A DNA stretch of 64,000 nt from Polytrichum commune (GCA_950295325.1 OX485806.1:34968001-35032000); one strand, 5' to 3'; numbered from the stretch's first letter, positions 10,973 through 24,150 are shown. Translations and numbers: made by a program. Notes: generated by a model from the letters alone, not told the origin.

Positions 10973-12829
10973 AGTCAGCCTGAACATTGTTCAAAACACA
11001 CCATTGTAGCTAACTAAACCCTCAGAACCCTGGAAACCAGAGCTATCGCATTGTGTAATACAATTCATTTAAAAATTTAATTGGACAAGCTAATAGCTTG
11101 CCTCCTGCCTAATTGGCAAGAGCCCCACATGGTGCATAGTATGCGATCGACACCTTTTAGAATGACAAAGACCCTTTCAATGGTAAGTCACAAAAATTAT
11201 AACCTCAGTGCTAATGAGGGTTTTGTAATATTTTTGACTTCCAAGTTAATTACATGCTTTATTGATGGTTTCACTTTGCAAATGAAATCCCAGTCAATTG
11301 CTTATTTACTCAATGAAAGTGAACATATATATTGGATTTTGGACCTTGAAGATGAAGTGCACTCAATATGGGACTTGTGGATAAATGGACTTCAAGAATG
11401 CAAGGGCAATGGTTTTCTCGAAGTCGGGCGGGTGTGCAAAAGTTTTCAGTCGGGTCCAGAAAATCTAGATTTCTTTCCGGGGGTTGCCCCTACCTGAATC
11501 CACCTCCCCCAAAAAGTTCGTGGGGGGTTGTTTAACATCCACCATAGTTATGTTTTCGATCAGATCCAACCCCATCAATCCTAACCATATTATTTGGACA
11601 TTGACAACTTTCACTATATGCATCCCCTTTTAGAAACGGAGCAACACAATGAAGCTTACTTAATATGCTAAAACATATCACGTATCACATATTTCTTTCC
11701 TTCTTTTCACTTCTTTTCGATTGTTGTGCTAAAAATGGATTCAATACCAAAGATCACATAAAATACTATTTCATCACTTGTTTGGGGTCTGTACAATTCG
11801 TCACTTATCCCATATAAACATACTCCTGGTCTTTTCAGAGTGAAGAGGTCCCACATGCTCTTCACCACCATGGGGGCCAAGGCCAGACACCTAGCTCTTT
11901 GAATTGGACCCCCACCACCGTTATCAAGGTAAAAGGGCCTAGTAAAACATGACCCCCATATGAACCTTATGGCAGGACACCAGTGTCCCATAATACATCG
12001 GCTGAACCCTAAAGCCCGTCGACGGCGTCAAAAATGGTCAGCTGAAGGCGATCAAAGCAGCGTTGAGATTATCTCGACATCCTATACACGCTCTGATGTT
12101 CGAAGTTGGTTTCTATTGTCAATCATGTACAACCAAAAAACCAACCTTCAAAGAGACACCAGCGTCCCACCATAAGGTTCGTGGTTTATTCATCTCAAGT
12201 AGACCCCTCTAATACTAATTTCATAAATAAAATAATAAAATAATAAAATCTATATACTATAATAAAATTGCATGCATTCTCATCTCGGATAATAGTGGTA
12301 TGGACTCGGTTCAAAGAGGCGGGCCTTTAGCACTCGCCACGGGGGCCATGAGTGAGCCTCATGGGGACCTTTTGACAAATATGGCAAGCGTACCTTGTAT
12401 TGTGTAAGGGGACACCTTGGGTCCGGCTTAAGACAAGCCGCACACTATTCACCTTAACTTAAGGACCAAGTGCCCAAAATCACCCCGGGTTTCACCCCAA
12501 GCTTACTTACATCATATTAGACCCTCACACTCTCTTTTGGTAGCGTAATCGGAGATGAAACACAACATATTATTTTTAGCCCAAAAAAAAATATTCGTTC
12601 TTGATGACTTTAGACCAAAATTGTCAAAGTTGAGAGACTATGTAGTGGGACCCAATTGGAATGATCAATTAACGACAATCATATAGGGACATGGGATGCA
12701 TTCTTCTTTGAGAGTGGGCCCAACCATGTGCGTGCAAGATTCCTATTAAAACTCTTATTAGCATAAATTTTATGACCAAAAAGTAGACTATACATACAAT
12801 ATAGATACATAGATATGACACCAACCCTA

Positions 12830-13085
12830 AATATTAAATATTGAATCTAGTATCGCCAGTCTATTGTCTTGCCCAATATTATTGTAAATTGCCCGTGTAA
12901 TATCACCAACACTACATGTGAACCTAACATATTTACTAGTCATTGCTTGTAAAATTTGTTGGGCATTATAGATTTACAAAGTTGTGATTATGGTCACTTA
13001 CTAAGTGAATTTTCATCCAAATTTGAATCATCCATGGCAATATTTCATTACAATTTTGTTAGGATGCATGTAGTTTAGGGTTTGG
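12830..13085. mobile_element. MITE, family A copy 4 (damaged)
   Basis: Clear similarity to 29924-30306 through TTGCCCGTGTAATATCACCA, the TAACATATTTACTAGTCATT region and GGTCACTTACTAAGTGA, but neither terminal repeat is intact. Orientation is the same as copy 3. Confidence 0.55.
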
Positions 13086-14384
13086 ATAAAACAAAAACCC
13101 AGGGAAAAAACTAGGTAAGACTCAAAAAGTGATTTTAATGTCATCTAGGTGTCTCAAATAAGTTTAATTAGGACAAACATAAATTTATCAGAGATGATTA
13201 AGAATTTCAATTGATGTTTCATTCATTTATGCAAGCAAAAGGGTGTGGGAATTCTCTTGACCTCAATAGATGCAGTTGTGATTGTCACACACCTCACACT
13301 AGATACCTAGTGAATAGGCTAGCAGTGAGTTCATTAAATGGACCTTGACGTGTGCTCCACAAGCATAGGCACAACCATTAACAATAGTCTTGCATAAAGT
13401 ATCACATTTAGTCTCTCTACCAAAGCCAACGACACTTTGGTGTAGTCAACTATCTCATATTAATTAATCCTTCTTAATGTAACTTGAAATGGCAGTAGAG
13501 TTCCCACTCAAGGATACAATATTCTTTAATTAATCATTTCTCAATGTGAATTTGATGTCAAACTAGATAGTATGTTGTGGCCTTGCAACCACAACATCCA
13601 CCCATGTTCCAAACATCACTATAATCCCACACACCACCAAGTTAAAAGACCATGGACTTTTCCTTGATTTTTCTTTTAGTAATTATCCAACACATGTAAT
13701 TTCCTCTTTTTCTTAATTTAATATTTCCACTCAGCAAATGTACCATTCTTTTCCCAAGATCTAGATTATCTACTTTTAGAATTAATTATCCATTCAAGTT
13801 AAGTCAAACTTATTAACTCGGAAGAATGGTATAAAAACTTTTAATGACATGTATCATAGTTTTAGGCCAGCTTACCTCTTAGGCAATTAGCCAACTCCAA
13901 GTACCAATACTAGTCTTTCTCTTTAGGTTTTCATTATGTTTGATTACTTCTTCTCCTTGACAACCATTGGCCTTTACATTTTCAACCTTTCATCTCCCAA
14001 TCATACCAAGGATTGTGGTATCCCAGCAAGGCTGACCTTTTCCAACTAAGACCATGACATGTTCAAATTCAGCCTTCTACTTCCAAAGTTCTACAAACAC
14101 GTACTCAACTTAAATCTCTATATACTATAGTGGTGTATCCTCTCTTATGAATCAATTTCTTTGAGGCCAATTTTCTCTTATTTATTTGAAGACCATAGCA
14201 TTCACATAATTCCACAAATAATTTACACCAACTATTGAAGAACCCATGCTCATTAGTTTGCAAGGACATTAATAAATCCTCACTCAATCATTCTAAGATC
14301 CTACTCCATTCTTTCTACTTGAACTCATTGCGGTTCCATCCCACTCATGAGCACCCTCCGACCTCAAGGACCTGTGCAGGGATG

Positions 14385-14930
14385 GGGGGGTGGACTCTTC
14401 AATGGGAACCTACATGACACGCTTGGGTCACTTTGAAATGAAACCTTCATATATACGAGAAGTTTATAGAGAAAAACATATGCATACGTACTAATGGCGT
14501 GCTAAAAAATGGACTCATGTATTTATATTAGGCTTTTCAATTTAATGTGATAAATGCTTCCACTACATATACAAACTGTACATCATGAAGTAAATAAGTC
14601 CTTACTACATATAAAATCCACTCTCATTTTTCGATGAGAAAGTCATTAAATGGTTTTTTAATCCATAGCATGTAATTCAATGATTGTATCAAACAAACTA
14701 AATAACATAGCATAGCTTAATAACTTAGCCACAATCTAGAGAGCAAAACTAAAGGAAGCTCATGAGAGTTGCAAGAGCCTCTAGTTTGTAAAAACCTAGA
14801 ACCCAAATGCAAACCAACACATGGTAATCATTGAGGATTGTGACCATATGAAACAATGGATGAAAACGTGAAGTGTATTAACTAACAGATCTATTGTCAA
14901 ATTTTTCCTCAACTGTCCCCCCCCCCCTGC
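14385..14930. mobile_element. TIR element, family B copy 3
   Basis: It begins GGGGGGGTGGACTCTTCAAT and contains the TGAAATGAAACCTTCATATA and TAGAGAGCAAAACTAAAGGA blocks shared with 7167-7690. The right end is a C homopolymer (14917-14928) in place of a clear inverted terminus. Confidence 0.55.
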
Positions 14931-14937
14931 GCGTGGA

Positions 14938-15145
14938 AATAGAATGGCTAGAATAGGCACTGACACCCTAAACCCACCTTGAATTGACTTGAGATAGACT
15001 TGTGCAACTTGTTACCTACCCTACATGGCAGTGGTGGCGCCACTAATGGCACTAAAAACCGTCACTCTGTGGGCCCAAGCACTCCTACACCATGTTGGTG
15101 ATTGGGAGGCGTTTAGAGGTGTTAGGTTTTAGGACCCTCTACCTT
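14938..15145 (+). repeat. Dispersed repeat, copy 1 (pair at 43973-44230)
   Basis: TAGAATGGCTAGAATAGGCA, then AAACCCACCTTGAA, GGCGCCACTAATGGCAC and CACTCCTACACCATG occur in the same order near 44 kb. It is non-coding; the family is not identified. Confidence 0.55.
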
Positions 15146-15170
15146 ACGTTAGAGTCCCAAGCTTGTCGTG

Positions 15171-15310
15171 TTGGTGATGTAATTGGGAAGCAAGGCTCAA
15201 CAACACGACAAGCTCATCATTACATCAACAACACGACAAGCTCATCATTACATCACCAACACGACAAGCTCTCTTGATGAATTGGTTGTCGTGTTGGTGA
15301 TGTAATTGAC
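15171..15310. repeat. Inverted/direct repeat cluster
   Basis: GCTTGTCGTGTTGGTGATGT occurs at 15171, and a near copy of it at 15287. Three opposite-orientation copies (AACACGACAAGCTCATCATT type, about 33-bp period) lie between them. The outer copies can pair with any inner copy, so several alternative hairpins are possible. Confidence 0.7.
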
Positions 15311-15517
15311 TAAGAATGTAAGTATGTCATTCAAATTCACATGTGGGAACACAAGTTTCATGCCATGTTTGCTTTTGATATATATATATCATTAAATGTA
15401 AAATTGACAAATCCATGGCCTTATCTATGTTGGAGTCTCCACTCACTTGTTTACATCACAATGGACTCACACTATGTGCACCCTGGTGATGCTATGTCTG
15501 CACTTGATTAAAATATT

Positions 15518-16134
15518 TGGGTGCAAGCACGGTAAAGTGGACAACTCCTTATCCCTGCCTAGTGTTAAGTGAAAGTGATTCAATTTTATGTACTAACTTT
15601 GAATTTTGTGAAGAAATAAACCATAGACATTTTAGAAACATCTTGATCTACAAAGCCAAGCAATTTATGATGACAAAAAGAATTCCAAGAAAAGTCTACC
15701 TATTTTAGAAGACGGTGCAAGTGGCGTGCAAGTAGGTGATATTGAATAAGTGACTGTCTAAAATTTGTTTAAAATATGATAAAATTACATTAAATTGATG
15801 GTTTTTTACAAAGTTTTGTGGTGATGCCCTCAAGTGGATAATGAATTCAAGGAATATAAAAAAAAAATCTAACTTCAAAATAGTTAAGGTCATGAAATAT
15901 ACATCCAAAACCAGACTCAACCATTTGTTTTTCAGCATCACTTTTGATGCTAAGTATTGAAGATCTCAACTTGATATTCTACATTTGAGTATTTAACACA
16001 ACAATAGAGGTCATCATAAAAAAAATTCCAATTTAAATAACTCTTTGCTACTACTTTTAGGCCTTTGACCAAAAAAATTATGGTTTTAGTATACCAGAGC
16101 ACTTTTTTGGTCCACTTTACCATGCTTGCACCCA
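15518..16134. mobile_element. TIR element, family F copy 1
   Basis: About 617 bp bounded by TGGGTGCAAGCACGGTAAAG and the inverse CTTTACCATGCTTGCACCCA. A second copy in inverted orientation lies at 56998-57624. The interior is AT-rich with no long frame. It is a likely non-autonomous DNA transposon. Confidence 0.75.
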
Positions 16135-16384
16135 TTTTTGAAAATCATTTAATAGATGCAACTTGTCCACTATACCCTTTATTCTAGGTGTCCACAATAG
16201 GTTCATAGATTACTTTAACAGGTCCACCGACCTTATGTGGTGTTCAAGATTCAACATTTTTAGAAGCATTCGAATTTGTGGTTGGATCACTTGTATAAGA
16301 TACATTGTGGAAGATCATTCCATATATAAAATTTCGTGACGATTCACATATGGATGAAAGAATCTGGCAACGGACTCAAGTTTG

Positions 16385-18300
16385 AGGTTAGATCAATCAC
16401 TCTTGGTGAAGTGATCCGGTGACCCGGACTAGTCAATTCATCAAGAGAGGAATTCTCATCACTTCAAGAGAGACATTGTAATGCAGGTTGGAGAAATAAA
16501 TTTGGTTTCGTAGTGAGAAATTATTAGGTAATGTTGGGAATTTGTGCACAAACTGCTGTTCTGGAGGCACCACTTTGTGAGATTGAAGCACAGTACTGGG
16601 TATGAAGAAATCGATCAGGAGCATCTTACAAAGTACTCGTGATGATCATATGGATATATAATATATATTGTTAATCTGGCGAGGGACTCGAATTTGTGGT
16701 TAGATCACTTGTGGTGATCCTGTGATCCAGACTAGTATGAATTGTCGTCTGTTAGCCGTGACCTTATGATGTTGCTGAACCAATGGTCGAGACAGGAATC
16801 CTAACCACTTCTAAATCGATAGACGCTGTGTGCAGGCTCGAGAGATAGATCCACTTTTGTAGTGAGGAATTATTAGCCTGAATTCTTAGGAGTTAATTTG
16901 TGCACAAATCGCTGTTGTGGAGGCACCACTTTGTGAAATCAAAGCCAGTACTGGGACCGGTATAAAGAATCGATCACGTATGAGCCTCTTACAAGATCAT
17001 TATGTTACTCATGCTATCATATGGATGTATTTATATATATTAATCTTGTGTTGCGTTAGCAAATCTCCGATGACATGACATTATTAAGACAATATGAAGT
17101 ACTGTGCGTTTGGTCATGCCGGCCCTGAGAATATAACATGAGAATATAACATGGAATGTCCCAATCTAGTGTTAATTCAGACTCAATCTGAGTCTCCTTC
17201 TTATGGAAGGATTGACAGAAAAAACCGGATTGAAAATCTGACCTTCTTTGATTTAGTGGTACTTATTGGAAGTCCTTGTTTGTTGATTACTTAAACTGAA
17301 TGCATAGATCCTCGCAATCGTGTTCACTATTGAGTGTGAAGTAGTTAATAAAACTTGAAGACGAAGTGCAATCTCTTTCAATCACGTGTCTTGATGGTGT
17401 CTGTTCGTTGATACTCACCGAATCACACACATACCCTAGTCGCTCAACAAATCTCATCAAGACAGGAATTCCAAGCAGTTCTTAAACTGACGTTGTAAGG
17501 CTGTAGAGAAGATGTTATTAGTTTTTCAGCGAGCAACAATTTAGGCAGAGAGAATGAATCGATCACCGAGTGTAGACTTACAAAAGATCATTATATTACT
17601 CGCGATGATCATATAAGGTTTATATTCTAGAGACAGCTCAAATTCGTAGTCAGCTGATCACTTCTGCTGTTCGAGGTCCAGACGTTATGATTAATCGCGA
17701 GGTCATCACAAGCCACCATTAATTTAGTGTTGCTCAACCAATAATTTCATCATGACCGGAATTCTTAGCACTTCTTTGCCCCACCATGTGTGGCTGTAGG
17801 CATCATCGTTTTTTGGTGAGGAATTAGGGAGAGAAAATCGATCACTTACCCTCTGCCAACATCATTACTCTGGATAGTGACAGCTCATAATTGTGTTTAG
17901 GTCGCTCGTGGTGAATTTGTGATCCAGCCGGGTATTTAATCCCCAGGTTATCATAGCCACAAGTATTGTTGCTCAACCATTTTTATTGCGACAGGGATGC
18001 TAAGCACTTCTTCGACCCACCTTACGTGGCTGTAGACACATATTAGGTAGTTTTCTAATTAGGAGTTTGGGAGAGAAATTCAATCACGAGCCTCTTACAA
18101 GATCATTACTCTCGATGATCACATGATGGAGGTTAATTCTTAGAGTGACAGCTTAAAATTGTGTTTATGAGGTCACTGATGATGACTTCGTAGTGATCAT
18201 CATAGACACTGTTTATCATTGGTACTCAATTTATTCTTGAAGACAAGATAATTCACCATCACTCTTCTTGAATCGACATTCAAATGTGCAGGTGGTCGGA
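16385..18300 (+). promoter_or_regulatory. Degenerate tandem array of promoter-like units upstream of the lipoxygenase
   Basis: At least five, probably six, diverged units begin near 16385, 16690, 17440 (partial), 17641, 17889 and 18158. Shared blocks in order are: GATCACTTGTGGTGATCCTG-like; a GACAGGAATCCTAACCACTTC-like block; a TGTGCAGG(C/T)..GAGAGATA block; GATCATTA-CTC-GATGATCATATGG; and, in units 1-2, a TATA-rich tract (16650-16670, 17025-17042). The last unit runs into the lipoxygenase leader: its TGCAGGTGGTCGGAGCGAAT block lies about 45 bases before the start codon. I infer duplicated core promoter plus 5' leader; transcription start sites cannot be seen. Confidence 0.45.
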
Positions 18301-18336
18301 GCGAATAATTCAAATTTTCCCAAATTTTAGTGCCCC

Positions 18337-18634
18337 ATGTCAGCAAGTCAAGCCTCAGACGGTTCTTCAGGTTCCGTCGGCTGGTTCAAAAAGCTGGTCT
18401 CGACCTCCAACTCAAAGATTGGCAAAATGGAGAGCTACGTCAAGAAAAAACTCTTTAACGGGCGTGATGATTCTTTGAGCGCGGTGGAGTACATTGGAAC
18501 GGCGGTGGTGATGAAGAAATTGAAGGTGTTGGATTTAATCGATCAAGTAGCGGATGTCGAGGACGATACGAGCGAGGCAATCGTCGGGAAGCACGTCAGT
18601 GTGCAGCTCGTCAGCGCCGAATTACTCGACCCAC
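18337..18634 (+). CDS. Lipoxygenase exon 1 (start, PLAT domain N-terminal half)
   Basis: The ATG at 18337 is the first after an in-frame TAG and precedes MSASQASDGSSGSVGWFKKL. The segment ends in the PLAT strand VSVQLVSAELLDP; the donor is CAC|GTAAGT after the first base of a codon (phase 1). The open frame past the donor is intron. Confidence 0.8.
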
Positions 18635-19189
18635 GTAAGTATGCTCAAAATATATATCCTAACCTCGGATCGAACAAAAAAATTCATCAACTTCTCCTAC
18701 TCATATACATGATTCACAAAAACTCGTGCATTATGTGTGTGTGTATTGATTATATAACCTTGAGCAACTTCTTTGAAACGCGTTGTCGAGTGCCCACAGG
18801 AAGATTCAATTAGAACGAGTTTCTACGAATGTCAATCTAATCATCGAGCTCACCGGCTCAATCCGTCTGCGGTCTCCAGATAGGGAACTGAAAATTTACG
18901 AACCCGGGATCTGATTCTAGAGGTTTTCCTTCTGCTTCAGTTTTAGACTCTTTTGGGTTAGACCCCGGTAATAGTAGGGATCTCTTGGGATTGTTTGGTA
19001 GCGGGCGAAGCGAAGTTTAGTATTACGAAGGATAAGTCATGTAGAAGCTGCGAGCTTCGACATCGCTTCTAACTTATGCTTCACAAATGAATTGATGAGT
19101 TTCCACTTTTTGATCTTTTCATTTAGTTTTTACAAAAAATGGCGATAATATTAGGAGTTGTTAATATTTCACAAAGAGGGCAATGAACT

Positions 19190-19440
19190 GGGAGATCCGG
19201 CCGCTAGTTACAGATGAACCGGTTGAGTTTGAGAAATAACTGGTTGAAGTTCAAGACTTCAGGAAAATTACCGATCATTGTAGAGGAATTTAGAGAATGC
19301 ACCCTAATTTAACGAAGAAAAACCGAAAGATGTCAACATGTGACCGGTTGGACTTGGAACCACTAGGATCTTGAGTGATTATGCCCAAAAATTTCCCCGA
19401 ACACTGAAAGAGGGCATTTTGAGAAAGAGAGAGATCTGTT
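19190..19440 (-). repeat. Repeat in lipoxygenase intron 1 (relatives at 23640 and 26226)
   Basis: On the minus strand this about 250-bp segment resembles 23640-23900 and 26226-26460. Shared marks include AACCGGTTCATCTGTAAC, a TGTTGACATCTTT-GG block and CCAAAAATTTCCC on the plus strand. Three related copies lie in three introns of one gene; the family is unidentified. Confidence 0.6.
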
Positions 19441-20329
19441 GTTCTTAGAACTACTTGGAAGCATGCCCATGTGTGAAATATCAAACGGAATCGATCATTT
19501 GTGTTGGCTTGTTGGCCTCCTGTCTCATTTGAATTATTTTTTAAGCATTTTGTGTTTGATTAATTCTCCTGGAGGGAAACTCGACAGGATTATAAATATT
19601 CCTAGAACTTATAGTATTATTGAAACTAGAATTCCTAGATTGCTTATTTTAAGAAATGAGCAGCTCCAAAAAAGTTGCTTGTTCAAAATGTTTCAGTAGT
19701 TTCAATTAACCAGGTTCAAAAATGTTGACCCTTGTGGGTGTTAAAGATCCTAGTTGCCACCCAAGCACTGGATTTTTAACTTCTTCGACACAAGATGGGA
19801 AAAAATTAGAGCAAAATTTGTAAAGTCATTGGATCAAACTCTGGGTGAGTTGGTTAAAAGGTGAGATTGAGAGATTATCCATAAAGTCACCAAGTTTTCT
19901 CAAGGTTTCAATTAACATGCTAAAAGATTGATGTCAAGATGTAAAAAAATTGCTTTTTTAAGGTTGTCATATTAGGATGAGTGGGCGAAACTAACCTTTC
20001 ATAGCCCGATTCGGAATTTAGAGTGGTAAGTACCACGGACAAATCCTATTTTCAATCCTAAAATTCTCTCCAAAAATTTGAGATTAAAAGAAGAAATCTG
20101 AAAACCTTCACCCAACTTTCAAAATAAGACTATGACATAAAACAACAAATGAGCTTTTGATAGAAAAAACTCTAAAGAAGGAACTTATTCTGTCCCTCTT
20201 TGAGAGACTTTATGGATACCTCTCTATTTGCAGAATTCTTTATATTCACCTTTACCTAGATTTTTATTGTTTATTTTTGAAGTTTCCGATCTAATTAGAT
20301 CAAATTAAAAAATTTAACTATGGATGCAG

Positions 20330-20625
20330 AGACAAGTCAAGCACTATTGAGCAGCGAGGTGGCGTTCCCCGGGTGGCCACAACTCGAAACGCTAGGGGCT
20401 CAAAACATCCCGTTCCATCTAAAATTCATTGTTCCAAATGCCTTTGGAGTCCCCGGAGCCATCTTTGTGAGGAACCACCACCCCAACGAGTTCCTTCTCG
20501 TGTCTTTCACTCTCAATTTACCACCCGACACGAAGAAGATCGTCCACCATGCCCAATACGTGACGAACTCATGGGTGTACAACACGGATTCAACCACAAA
20601 TGGCCGAGTCTTCTTCCGCAACAAG
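20330..20625 (+). CDS. Lipoxygenase exon 2 (PLAT domain C-terminal half)
   Basis: It begins after GATGCAG and completes a phase-1 codon. It encodes the rest of the PLAT/LH2 sandwich, with FPGWPQLETLG, GVPGAIFVRNHH and FLLVSFTL. It ends at RVFFRNK before GTGAAA, phase 0. In this family the next residues are AYLP, which is what exon 3 supplies. Confidence 0.85.
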
Positions 20626-21439
20626 GTGAAAAACTTAAATTTATACACTTCCGGGGCTTGACAATCCCAATTAGTCCTAGTACACTCATTCTCAAAAATT
20701 CTCAAACCACAACTAGGTTTTCATCAAATCAACTCAATTTATATATGAAAGTTGTACTTCTCACCTCTAGTTATTTCGCCCTTGCTTCTAATAGTGCCCG
20801 ACCTTAACAATACTCCATAAAGATTTAGAGAAAGAAAATCCTATAGAGGTGCCATATTAAATTTTTAAAAATGACAAAAACAAGTAAACTTTATTTTTCC
20901 TTCCCTCCTTCCATCCTCTCCTCCTCCTATATATCTTGCAAAAAAAATTCTCTTTCTCCCTTCCTTTTTACTTTGTGCATTTGTCGGGTCTATCTTTGGT
21001 CTCATATACATTGTGTTCAAGTAAGTTCTAATAAGCTCCAAGATTCTGACTAGGTGTTTCAAGTTACACAAAGACATGCAAGAAGCGATGAATTAACAAA
21101 GGAAAATACAGATTGTGTAATTACTGTTAGTTGATCTGTGAGAAATTTTAGATTGGTGCCCTTGATTGTCCATTACATTCTTTCAATTTGTTTTCGCGAT
21201 AATGATTGCTCAAGCAATACGCACATGACCTTCGACCTCCCTACCTCCATTCTCCTATTGTTATGATCCCTAGCTTCCATACCCCTTCATTGTCCATTGT
21301 TCTCATAACTTGGTTTTTGCTATTCAAATTTCAACTATCTAACATGTGGGCCTTGTTCCATTTGGGGTCATTAGGATGTGTCATTTTGCAAAGATGTTGA
21401 TACGATCCCTTGTAATTATATGTGGAATGCTATTGACAG

Positions 21440-21680
21440 GCTTACTTACCAATAGACACACCCCCGGCTCTCAAGGAGCTCCGGGAGAGGGAGCTTCGGG
21501 ATTTGCGAGGGAACGGCAAGGGCGAGCGGAAAGAGAGTGACCGAATTTACGATTACGACATTTACAATGACTTGGGGAAACCGGATGAAGACCCGAAGCT
21601 TGAATGGCCTAACTTGGGGGGCAACAAGGTGTATCCTTTTCCTCGCCGAATTCGAACGGGCCGAGCCCCAACAAAAACTA
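21440..21680 (+). CDS. Lipoxygenase exon 3 (PLAT-catalytic linker)
   Basis: After TTGACAG it reads [20 protein letters not shown], then [13 protein letters not shown] and [16 protein letters not shown], all hallmark plant lipoxygenase blocks. The donor is ACTA|GTAAGT, phase 1. Confidence 0.9.
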
Positions 21681-22555
21681 GTAAGTATGAACTTCAAAGC
21701 ATTTGTTATTACAACTTAAAATGCAAAGATTGAGTCATGACTAACTTCATTTGGGTGGGTTTTACATTACGGTCCATGACCGAAGAAAGTTTGAAATCGA
21801 GCAATGATATAGATCTCTATACAAAGTTTTTGGACTCAAGGAACCAAAACACTGGGGTCCAAGTTGTCCAAAGTATAAAAAGAAGAAGCTTTTTATAAGT
21901 TGTTGAGTCCGTCGAAATGTGGCACTAATGTGATAAAACTTTTTTTGGTCAAAGATTCTTGTTGTTCCCAACTCGAAATATTCATGAACCCCAACTGAGA
22001 GAAACCATGCTTCAAGCTTGAATGCAATCTCGAGTCCAAAAGTACGTCCATGAATTAGGGGGGTTCTTTCAACCTCAATTGTTCTAGACTTGAACTCTAA
22101 TGTAAATCCACCCTCAGTCAACGAAAGTTGGGACTATGTTGGGTATAATATGTAGATTCTAGACTTTTGCATAAATTTTGGACATGCTAAAATTGTATAT
22201 ATTTAGTTCTGAAGGCAGATTTTATGATAGAAATAGCATAAATTAACCAAGTTAGGTGTGGACTACACCTCTTGTTGTATACATTGCATGTACATTGTGT
22301 TCTTTGTCAAGAACACAAATCTAGATTGATGTTTCGACCACTTTGCTTCTCAAACCACGTATAATGAGGGGTGAATTTGCATCGCCACCGTAATCTTCCA
22401 GTTTTCTTCCCACAAATAATTTATTTTGCAATATGCATATATCAACAGCGCAGCGCAAATGATACTCAGTACTCCCGGAAGCAACGTTAATGTTTTTGAA
22501 TATGTTTACACCCTAGTTTCATGACGCCTTTCATCGTGTATCGTCGTCGTTGTAG

Positions 22556-22909
22556 ATTCAAAGTATGAGAGCCGATCCACGGCGCCCTTCTACATCCCTC
22601 GCGACGAGTGCTTCGACCGCATCAAGAACTCCGACTTCGAGGCCACGGGGCTGCTGTCGCTCGTGAGCGCGGCCGTGCCGAAAGCCAGCGTGCTGGTGAC
22701 GGGGAGGAGCGAGTTCGGGAGCGTGGAGGAGGTGAAGAGCTTGTTTGCTCCACAAGGGACGGACGTCGGCGGACTCAACAACGTGTTGCCCACGAAGGCC
22801 GACGTCCCCGCCTGCGACCAACACCCGCTCGTCTTCTTGAACGAGGTGCTCAAGCCCGACGGGCAGGCTGTCAATCCCCTCGTGTACCCGTTGCCTCGAA
22901 TCTTACAAG
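22556..22909 (+). CDS. Lipoxygenase exon 4
   Basis: It begins after TTGTAG and joins exon 3 to read NSKYESRSTAPFYIPRDECF, the family's usual position for E-x-R-x..FYVPRDE. It contains a long GC-rich stretch and ends YPLPRILQ before GTATGC, phase 1. Confidence 0.9.
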
Positions 22910-23639
22910 GTATGCAAAAGGGAGTTGAGGAGAGAGAAAAAAAAACAAAACCCAAAAAAGAAGACGAAGAAGGAAAGAGGATATCAGTAATTTTGTTTGT
23001 CAACACAAACATGAATTATAGAGTTATTTCCCCCTGCGTGCTACACTATTGATAGAATTGTTGAAGACGTCACTACGTTCTTCGCATTGTTGCGTTTTTG
23101 TTTAATGTATTGTCCTGTTAGTTTACAATGCATAGTATCGTAACTAAACGCTCATCCTAGAGCAGAGAGGTTATCGGGACCTGTCACGGTTTGTCATATC
23201 CATGGAGGTGGAGTATCCTTCATGAGTTTCAAACTATGTTCAAGAACCGGTTGGTTATGACTGGTAACCGGCTTTGAGTAGGTGGATGACTCGTTGCTCT
23301 CTTGGTTCGTCATCCACTCTCCTCTCGATGGTCATCTAGAGGGAGTGCACTAGCATTGGTTTTAGAAGTATAGTTGAGTCCAAAGCTAAGGTGTCGTGAG
23401 ATCAATGGAGAGCGTATTCCTAACATATTTGGGAATCTTTCTATTCAAGAGAATTACATATAGGCTCCCCAAAAAATACAAAAAGTGAACAGGTGGAGTC
23501 ACTACTTATCAAATCTTTAACATTGAATCAATTAAGAACCAACCCAGTGTTGTTCCATTGCATTATTTGAATTGAAAATGCATCCAGGAGCAGCTACTTT
23601 AAGCAGCCAATAGACAGTGAAAACAAAATACCTGACTTG

Positions 23640-23900
23640 GGTTGAATACGGTGCAAGGATTCTGTGTCCAGGGAGATTTTTGGGCATAAATCGGTTGAGA
23701 TCCTAGTGTATTCCAGACCAACTGGTTACATGTTGACATCTTTTGGGTTTTCTTTGCTAAATTGAGGAATGTTCTGTAAAATCCTCTAAATTGATCAGTA
23801 ATTATCCTGAAGTTTTGAATGTGGACCGGTTGTTTCACAAAACTCAACCGGTTCATCTGTAACTAGCAGTCGGTTCTCTCTGTTCATTGCAAGGATCCTC
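23640..23900 (+). repeat. Repeat in lipoxygenase intron 4
   Basis: Contains GTGTCCAGGGAGATTTTTGG, GAGATCCTAGTGT, ACTGGTTACATGTTGACATC and CAACCGGTTCATCTGTAACT, matching the copies in introns 1 and 6-7. No coding frame. Confidence 0.6.
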
Positions 23901-24150
23901 TCCAAAGCTTCTAGGAAACGGTCAAGGCGGGATTAATTAATGCCCTTAATATACAGGGCAAACAAAGTCGTATAATTAAATTTTCTTGAAGTTAAAGGCA
24001 GTGCATGCAAACTGATTTGTAGTTAAACAGGGCCATGTCCAATATCCTCCCTAGCTGTTTAATCTACTTCTTGCGAGTGGTATCATATTAATCAGAATTT
24101 CTTCATTCATGATTTGCCTCAAAACTGTGTGATTATTTTATGTTTCATAG

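Larger units (their letters stand above)
8379..16384. other. Intergenic DNA between the coiled-coil gene and the lipoxygenase array
   Basis: About 8 kb of AT-rich DNA. I see GA-rich microsatellite near 8430-8470 just upstream, several TIR elements (listed separately), a short tandem repeat and an inverted-repeat cluster, but no frame with convincing coding character on either strand. The longest frame (11081-11494, 138 codons) has no recognisable domain. Confidence 0.6.

Noticed and set aside
11081-11497. 138-codon frame on the plus strand
   Set aside because: No recognisable domain, no splice context and low-complexity neighbours; a frame this long is expected by chance in 64 kb.
22558-23012. 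Long minus-strand frames opposite lipoxygenase exon 4
   Set aside because: They are shadows of GC-rich coding sequence on the plus strand.
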